Assembly (NCBI GenBank): GCA_964493205.1
Contig: CAZBMJ010000002.1
Coordinates: 74,769-138,768 of the forward strand
From: CAZBMJ01 sp964493205
GTDB taxonomy: Bacteria > Myxococcota > UBA727 > JABDBI01
Direction: 5' to 3'
DNA: 64,000 nucleotides
Shown here: piece by piece, positions 61,201 through 64,000 of the stretch
How positions within the stretch are numbered: the first letter of the stretch is position 1
How the letters are laid out: each line of letters starts with the position of its first letter
Made by a program: the position numbers and the translations under genes
Notes under the pieces: model-generated
Databases searched by the model: none
Seen by the model: the letters and a program-made list of their open reading frames with translations, nothing else
What the model was told of the DNA's origin: nothing

Positions 61201-64000
61201 ACCTGCTGACACCAAAGTAGAGCCTACTAAAGAAGATGTAGATAAAGAAGATAGACGAATAAAAAACAATAGATTATTTGATTTAGTACGTCAGCACGAC
61301 AAACTACCTAAAAACTCAAAAGGTTCTGAAAAGAAAGGCAGACCTTTAATGAAGCAAATACAAGAGTTAGCTAAGGATTTAGGCTATACAATAGGACATG
61401 GAGGTAAAAATCTAAACATCATCAATGACAAAGGTAAGCCAATAGCAAAACAGAGAGTTAAAACTGATAATATAAAAGTATCAGCAGAAGAAACTGAACA
61501 CGCAAAGCAAGAAGTTAAAAACAACGGATGGTTATTTGAGTGGGGTGGTGATATGTTTGATATGAGATTAGACTTAGGAGGTGTAATCACATGGTCAGAA
61601 ATTAGGAAAGGCTATGCTGACATCAAAGCAGGAAAAGATTCTGTACCCGCAAGACGACTAATAAAGGCTATAAACGAGCAGAAAGAGAAGGGTGGCTACG
61701 ATATGGTCATGGGTAGTGGTAGTATGACTGTAAGTGGTTTTGTATCACAAAAAGAGCTACAAGAAGCAAACTTTGAAGCCAATAAAGAAGCAATCACCCA
61801 AGAAGTATTAGAGAAAGAAGCTAAAGAGTTTGATGAATATATTGAATCATTAAGCGAAAAAGAACGCAGAGAACTATTAGATAACATAAAAGAATTTGAC
61901 TATCATGAAACAGAAAAAAACAACGAAGGAGCAACTTCTGAATCTACCGACAGAGAAGAAAGCAAAACTGATGATGCTGATAAAGAAACAGAAAAACAAC
62001 CAATCAAGCAACCAAAAAACGAAGGAGAATTAGCAGAGGTTATCGCAGAAGTATTTGGATTAAAAGACAAAAAAGGTAATCCAAACAAACAAGCGAAATC
62101 GTCTGCCAAGCTGATAGCTAAAAGCATTAACGGACTAATTAATGCAGGAGTATTTAAGTCTGAAAAAGAGTTTTGGGATGCATTTCCTACAATGACTACT
62201 GATAAGCCCGAAGGTATATCACAAGACCAAATGGATAAAGCAAAAGGGTATATCTCTATTGCAAGAAATGCTATTCATGCTTTTATTGGTTCGGATGTCA
62301 GCACACCACTTCACGAAGTATCTCATTGGTGGTTAGCTAATATAGAAGCATCTGCAAAGAATGGTAATATAAAAGCCAAACGTATAACCGAAGCATTAGA
62401 CAGATTTGCTAAATCACCACAAGGTAAAGCATATTGGGATAATGAATACGGAGGTAAGTTTAATCCAAACAATGAAGTTTTTAGACAAGAGTTGTTTGCA
62501 AGAGGTTTTGAAAACTACCTAAGAGATGGTAAAGCACCTGACAATACACTAAAGAGTCTATTTGAAGAGGTTTCTAATTGGTTTAAGGAAATCTATCAGT
62601 CATTAACAGACTTAGGTATAGAAATCAATGGTGAGATGTCTAACGTATATTCTTATATCATGACAGGTGATGATGTACATATTAATACTAAGCCTACTGA
62701 AACACAAGCTAAAATAGAGAATGATATAAATAGTCTAATTGATGATATTATCAATATAGACGAATTACCTAATGCTGATGATTTATTCCAATTAAAAGAT
62801 TCTGCAAGAAATCAGTTAGTAAATAAAATCAAAGAATATGTAGATAAGGAATTGGAGAAAAATCCTGATATGTCATATAAACAATTTGCATCTGTATTAA
62901 AAGGTAATCCTAAGACATCGAGATTATTTGATGTGCTGACCAACAAAGAAATAGAAGGCTTATTTAGAGATAAAAAAGGCAATACAGATGCAGATGAAAG
63001 AGGAGTAAATCCTAAGAATACAAGAAAGAACTCATACACAGACAGAGCAGTTGACCAAGCATCTGCTAACATAAGTGCTGAAATGAATGAGTTAAAGAGA
63101 ACAAGAGATGTTACGAACTTATCAGCACAGAAAGAGGTGGCAGATAAGATTTTTGATAGTATGCTTAATTCACCAAATCCAACAGCAACATTTGAAGGAT
63201 TTAATAAGCTAATAGGTATAACAACAAGTTCTAACCCTAATGATATAGCTATTGATTCTATGATTATGCAGAAAATTAGACATTACTATGCTGACACCTT
63301 ACAAGATGGGAAAATGGCAGCCTTATGGACTGAAAGAATACAGAACGTAGGTGGTGGTGGTGGTGTTTTCAATGCTGCATTAGCAAATGATGGTTCACCT
63401 GAAAGTTTAGCAAATAAAGTTAGAGAAGGCTTTAAAAAAGAACAAGACGAAGTATTGGCTAAGAAACAGCTAAATGGTAAGACAGGACAGGAAATTATAG
63501 ATGATGTAAAAGATGCTATAAAAACCACTCCCGAAGAAGCTAAGTCGGTATCACAAAAAGGAATTAAGACTAAAGGTGCTAAAGACAAAGCCAAAAACAA
63601 ACAAACTACACAAAGAAGAAAGAATGTAGTTGTAGTAGGAGAAAAATCGACTGCTGACCAAAAGAAAGCCAAACAAGATTTCAAGGCTAAAGCTAAGGAA
63701 TATCTTAACAGCTTAAAGGATAAAGGACTGCTCCAAAATGCTAAGGTAGATGGTTATAAAGGAATCTTATCAGAGATAATAGATGATATTATCGCTATGG
63801 GCGCAAAGAGCAAGGAACAAGCCTTAAATACGTTTATTAGCGAGATGGAGAAAGGTGGCATGAGTGAAGCAGATGCTATCTCTACGTTCAATGAAGTTTG
63901 GTCTGCTGACAACGATACAGAAATGCAAGATGTAGTAGCACAAGACTTGGCTAACAGTATAGTGGCTAAAACAAAATCAGAAACTACGGTAGGTAAAAAA
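55289..64000 (+). CDS. Giant polyvalent virion/ejected protein (partial, at least 2904 aa)
   Basis: The frame is open from the ATG at 55289 to the window end, at least 2904 residues. Visible parts in order: two 30-residue repeats at 1-70 ending in K-x-TYG; helical and Gly-rich hydrophobic regions (about 530-760); an AT-hook KRGRPKK at 1201-1207; a GNAT-like segment with QGIGLASAIYNYF (about 1368-1380); a ParB-like DGNHRANLLNLIG (1541-1553); an ADP-ribosyltransferase with His1775 (YHAS), Tyr1798 (TGIYFS) and Glu1903 (ENEIVVLDE); and a zincin HEVSH (2342-2346). Direct-repeat linkers separate the domains. Large polyvalent proteins of phages and conjugative elements carry such effectors into the cell. 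crAss-like phages place giant RNA-polymerase-type virion proteins here; the DxDGD signature was not seen and may lie beyond the edge. G+C rises toward the 3' part. Confidence 0.7.
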   Translation, partial: MNELDQLLVDFYGKYSPNSPLTPEKLNTIKQTYGNDYDLLLTDLYAKYKQPLDSTKIQTIKKTYGLSSNTSETPNLVSTQKPLLTPSQLRINLEQENEEFARKPENLLKSNTWGARGGRARINKDVSYQKLVTDKFANGELNVLDYSAEDINEIYGNKDHNAKLRQQAKEAKKDLDIQRNDRDPIKDAFAKWTGGAFGTLDTNDEGKINITRGMLSPVNQPDIYLTEEEILGMQYHPLSVKVDRSGKKVVDKNPNSFHNKHLRNIQENLVSSEKMNFAAASTGIFKKIELTNSSLKNTEKKLEGVLGKGGLGKLNALSQKIQEEQATKQEQQEFETLLQKYQNSGLAERYEELAENYNGLNEEIKGLKEDPKYGKYKQLEFLKESAHIQNNTRRKQMSKTGRVAEDISSILTNLPDKAASIPKDVIQGVGVLTEAITGADLGATDAVFKEAYRNAEDIFSSKQTRGVRDKSLWLHGFEYVFDSKTGKAKEIYDKDGYVLTVDDITRGELLNAANEAYANGAKLKQNTNYEPLLHGVTQPAPDLLLMLSGGGIMKAGLKSLGKAATKVERVNRVSKWISNAGTNIAESSRLAEAGSLIPVFVGQTMEDAVKSGKISTPRELAAVTGSKLTLETISDAMFAGPVGKLLTGKGWTQKALSEGIETSLRETIQHYATGKITNADFLRAARKATGEFLGTNGILGQGIEEALVSAVEPLVNDVLNQALDVSFDNTEVDFDEVESSFLVGAVAGSTMSGPQMFGELWNYKGDTKEYYKNKLSDIVANTTEARMKNDTIKYPEAFKSAMESLVAKKHITPEESIKYTEAINRASKETEYLKTPKTSGLDAVLGLADTESPEYAFNSYVRNLAFDVARTELAATTETNEYGKQVQTQVVQERKQALKELEKNHYHGVFSSKTPSIIALEKAGRAFTDQEFTELKQAHETVLKEVGASKFNNRNKTIAFEHKMQKAINNILVKSPVTTEPEKVKLAEEAKKIEENTPIVNAEINKSELKAGNSAETLNPKQQEELSAIEKADVDSFFNEIPLISTATGVSLPMDDINELIKENPTQEEYILQKVAELKGKAIQKNVANQNTASTTTKGTAEIGVKERYKQSPQLKADEEQLSKSQYKASLTAQLQDGLDNNMLPPDEIAELTNKINSIDNTSMEDLYKDPEYKAILDNITKVSAPAAKATPEQAVEAKKKRGRPKKIAETPKPLIEESEFPTPPDPTEESTFILSQANLDIPPITLDDVRVNIEDEAPYIEPETNQGTPDEVLDTPIDERITDIERRRQEELKNEIWNNSGTKFTGKSFVAKDGNTYTIEESELKSGDKVIKVKDKDGKTVSSAYFTKNEDGTYSIKKGTRVESKIQGIGLASAIYNYFDNNIGKIKRTDTTTDEGDNLWNSNKNRINAKYNAELKALEEQPKSNQAEIEAKKVDIERRRQEELKDNITLLNTVEQRRPNGSIGTQGFTETSFINLARFISDRLNLNLPAYDKSSTISEISQIINFLKNNESAKQAVLDYVKSDPIVADILPDDTYHFKDGNHRANLLNLIGVEQLPIISSEKNKEINAKYDAELKALEKSTTQKSKPQTTTVQEAKQTTDKPTVSEPKRRGEETVAREDVKVSPADTKVEQPKKGFTESKDLNKMFADLKSKYGDKKGSALYEAANRLVNPNENTIAEIRSNGVVVKEGDKYTLKPFGNTDASPNKWTLYKGLDVTDQFQKSVEQQPIVDSNSEVDALKDVEATAKALEVVSNENILSKIKTFSINGLKNFYHASQYKRKARLRKNNARQFGTGIYFSTNKDLVKNEFGENVTNTALNLSNPVFTNTPEWNKVTRRAIELADAEYGKSKNLKLLEDESYFRYDSDNLSEIDEIPSNFISDAAQELGYDAIIDEDSFTYENEIVVLDESKIIYDEDIPFFISEAYHKAKADGSNPELVKAVEELLTPSTNEKANDKKPDTERTKEEPKVSPADTKVEPTKEDVDKEDRRIKNNRLFDLVRQHDKLPKNSKGSEKKGRPLMKQIQELAKDLGYTIGHGGKNLNIINDKGKPIAKQRVKTDNIKVSAEETEHAKQEVKNNGWLFEWGGDMFDMRLDLGGVITWSEIRKGYADIKAGKDSVPARRLIKAINEQKEKGGYDMVMGSGSMTVSGFVSQKELQEANFEANKEAITQEVLEKEAKEFDEYIESLSEKERRELLDNIKEFDYHETEKNNEGATSESTDREESKTDDADKETEKQPIKQPKNEGELAEVIAEVFGLKDKKGNPNKQAKSSAKLIAKSINGLINAGVFKSEKEFWDAFPTMTTDKPEGISQDQMDKAKGYISIARNAIHAFIGSDVSTPLHEVSHWWLANIEASAKNGNIKAKRITEALDRFAKSPQGKAYWDNEYGGKFNPNNEVFRQELFARGFENYLRDGKAPDNTLKSLFEEVSNWFKEIYQSLTDLGIEINGEMSNVYSYIMTGDDVHINTKPTETQAKIENDINSLIDDIINIDELPNADDLFQLKDSARNQLVNKIKEYVDKELEKNPDMSYKQFASVLKGNPKTSRLFDVLTNKEIEGLFRDKKGNTDADERGVNPKNTRKNSYTDRAVDQASANISAEMNELKRTRDVTNLSAQKEVADKIFDSMLNSPNPTATFEGFNKLIGITTSSNPNDIAIDSMIMQKIRHYYADTLQDGKMAALWTERIQNVGGGGGVFNAALANDGSPESLANKVREGFKKEQDEVLAKKQLNGKTGQEIIDDVKDAIKTTPEEAKSVSQKGIKTKGAKDKAKNKQTTQRRKNVVVVGEKSTADQKKAKQDFKAKAKEYLNSLKDKGLLQNAKVDGYKGILSEIIDDIIAMGAKSKEQALNTFISEMEKGGMSEADAISTFNEVWSADNDTEMQDVVAQDLANSIVAKTKSETTVGKK
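59138..59170 (+). repeat. 33-bp direct repeat A, copy 1
   Basis: Encodes DIERRRQEELK. It is identical to 59594-59626. The pair flanks the GNAT-like cassette on its left side and the ParB-like cassette on its left side. Confidence 0.9.
59510..59548 (+). repeat. 39-bp direct repeat B, copy 1
   Basis: Encodes INAKYNAELKALE. It matches 59990-60028 at 37 of 39 bases. It closes the GNAT-like cassette on its right side. Confidence 0.88.
59594..59626 (+). repeat. 33-bp direct repeat A, copy 2
   Basis: Perfect copy of 59138-59170, 456 bases downstream and in the same frame. It encodes the same DIERRRQEELK linker. Confidence 0.9.
59990..60028 (+). repeat. 39-bp direct repeat B, copy 2
   Basis: Encodes INAKYDAELKALE, 480 bases after copy 1 and in the same frame. 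It closes the ParB-like cassette on its right side. Confidence 0.88.
60155..60183 (+). repeat. 29-bp direct repeat C, copy 1
   Basis: Encodes KVSPADTKVE and is identical to 61193-61221. It lies left of the cassette that holds the ADP-ribosyltransferase. Confidence 0.9.
61193..61221 (+). repeat. 29-bp direct repeat C, copy 2
   Basis: Perfect copy of 60155-60183, 1038 bases downstream and in frame. It lies right of the ADP-ribosyltransferase cassette. Base composition changes near here toward higher G+C. Confidence 0.9.

Noticed and set aside
63286..63684. Minus-strand open frame of 132 codons near the right edge
   Set aside because: Antisense shadow of the giant gene; Cys/Ser/Leu-rich composition is that of a reverse-complement frame.

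Overview
This window is about 64 kb of a large, AT-rich (roughly 30% G+C by eye) tailed-phage genome that infects a Bacteroidetes host. It is most likely a crAss-like phage (Crassvirales). The evidence is the order of genes: small terminase candidate, terminase large subunit, portal, acidic scaffold candidate, HK97-type major capsid protein, capsid and fibre genes, a run of head-tail connector genes, a very large tail-tube/nozzle protein, two long internal virion proteins, and a giant open reading frame that runs off the right edge. Promoters, where visible, carry the Bacteroidetes -7 element TAnnTTTG (usually TAACTTTGCA). Genes lack Shine-Dalgarno sequences and start after A-rich leaders. TAA, TGA and TAG all end genes, so no stop-codon reassignment is evident. 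No tRNA, integrase, CRISPR array or replication module was seen. The replication genes are probably outside the window.

Layout. 1-253: a folded RNA resembling a group I intron core, followed by an EDxHD-type homing endonuclease (254-775) and a terminator. 886-3409: a run of small genes with a ClpP-like serine protease, a SET-domain methyltransferase and a VWA protein, ending at a bidirectional terminator. 3447-4283: the only clear minus-strand gene, a PD-(D/E)XK nuclease, divergent from the next operon. 4432-7583: small genes including an HU/IHF-like protein, a membrane protein with a Cys cluster and a DUF1573-like protein. 7738-11530: a thioredoxin-like protein and small genes leading into the terminase. 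11533-20440: portal, scaffold candidate, major capsid protein and capsid-associated proteins, with two strongly structured intergenic RNAs on either side of the scaffold/capsid pair. 20508-26720: Cys-rich and Ig-like head or tail fibre genes, including a left-handed beta-roll fibre. 26735-30693: a lysis and surface cassette (lipoprotein, holin-like protein, M15 endolysin, spanin-like proteins) with an HNH homing endonuclease and a composition unlike the core. 30748-36625: a very large Cys-rich adhesin with its partner. 37253-39835: NinG-like nuclease, metallophosphoesterase and a GIY-YIG homing endonuclease. 40211-48330: connector proteins and the 1973-residue nozzle protein. 48332-64000: internal/ejected virion proteins.

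How they may work together. TerS/TerL pump DNA through the portal into a shell built on the scaffold. Ring, nozzle and fibre proteins make a short tail. The 1747-residue protein carries a lysozyme-like region and two peptidoglycan-binding repeats, so it probably helps DNA cross the cell wall. The giant protein (at least 2904 residues) strings together ejected effector domains: AT-hook, GNAT-like, ParB-like, ADP-ribosyltransferase and zincin.

Most notable observations: (1) the giant polyvalent protein, whose domains are separated by duplicated linkers (33-bp and 29-bp perfect, 39-bp near-perfect direct repeats), which suggests cassette exchange; (2) a recurrent [YF]Q-x-GG-like motif in the internal virion proteins that could be a processing or packaging signal; (3) the ClpP-like/SET/VWA cluster; (4) structured RNAs around the capsid genes, one with a pseudoknot topology; (5) the group I-like RNA beside an EDxHD nuclease. 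All functions are read from sequence motifs alone; no database search was run.
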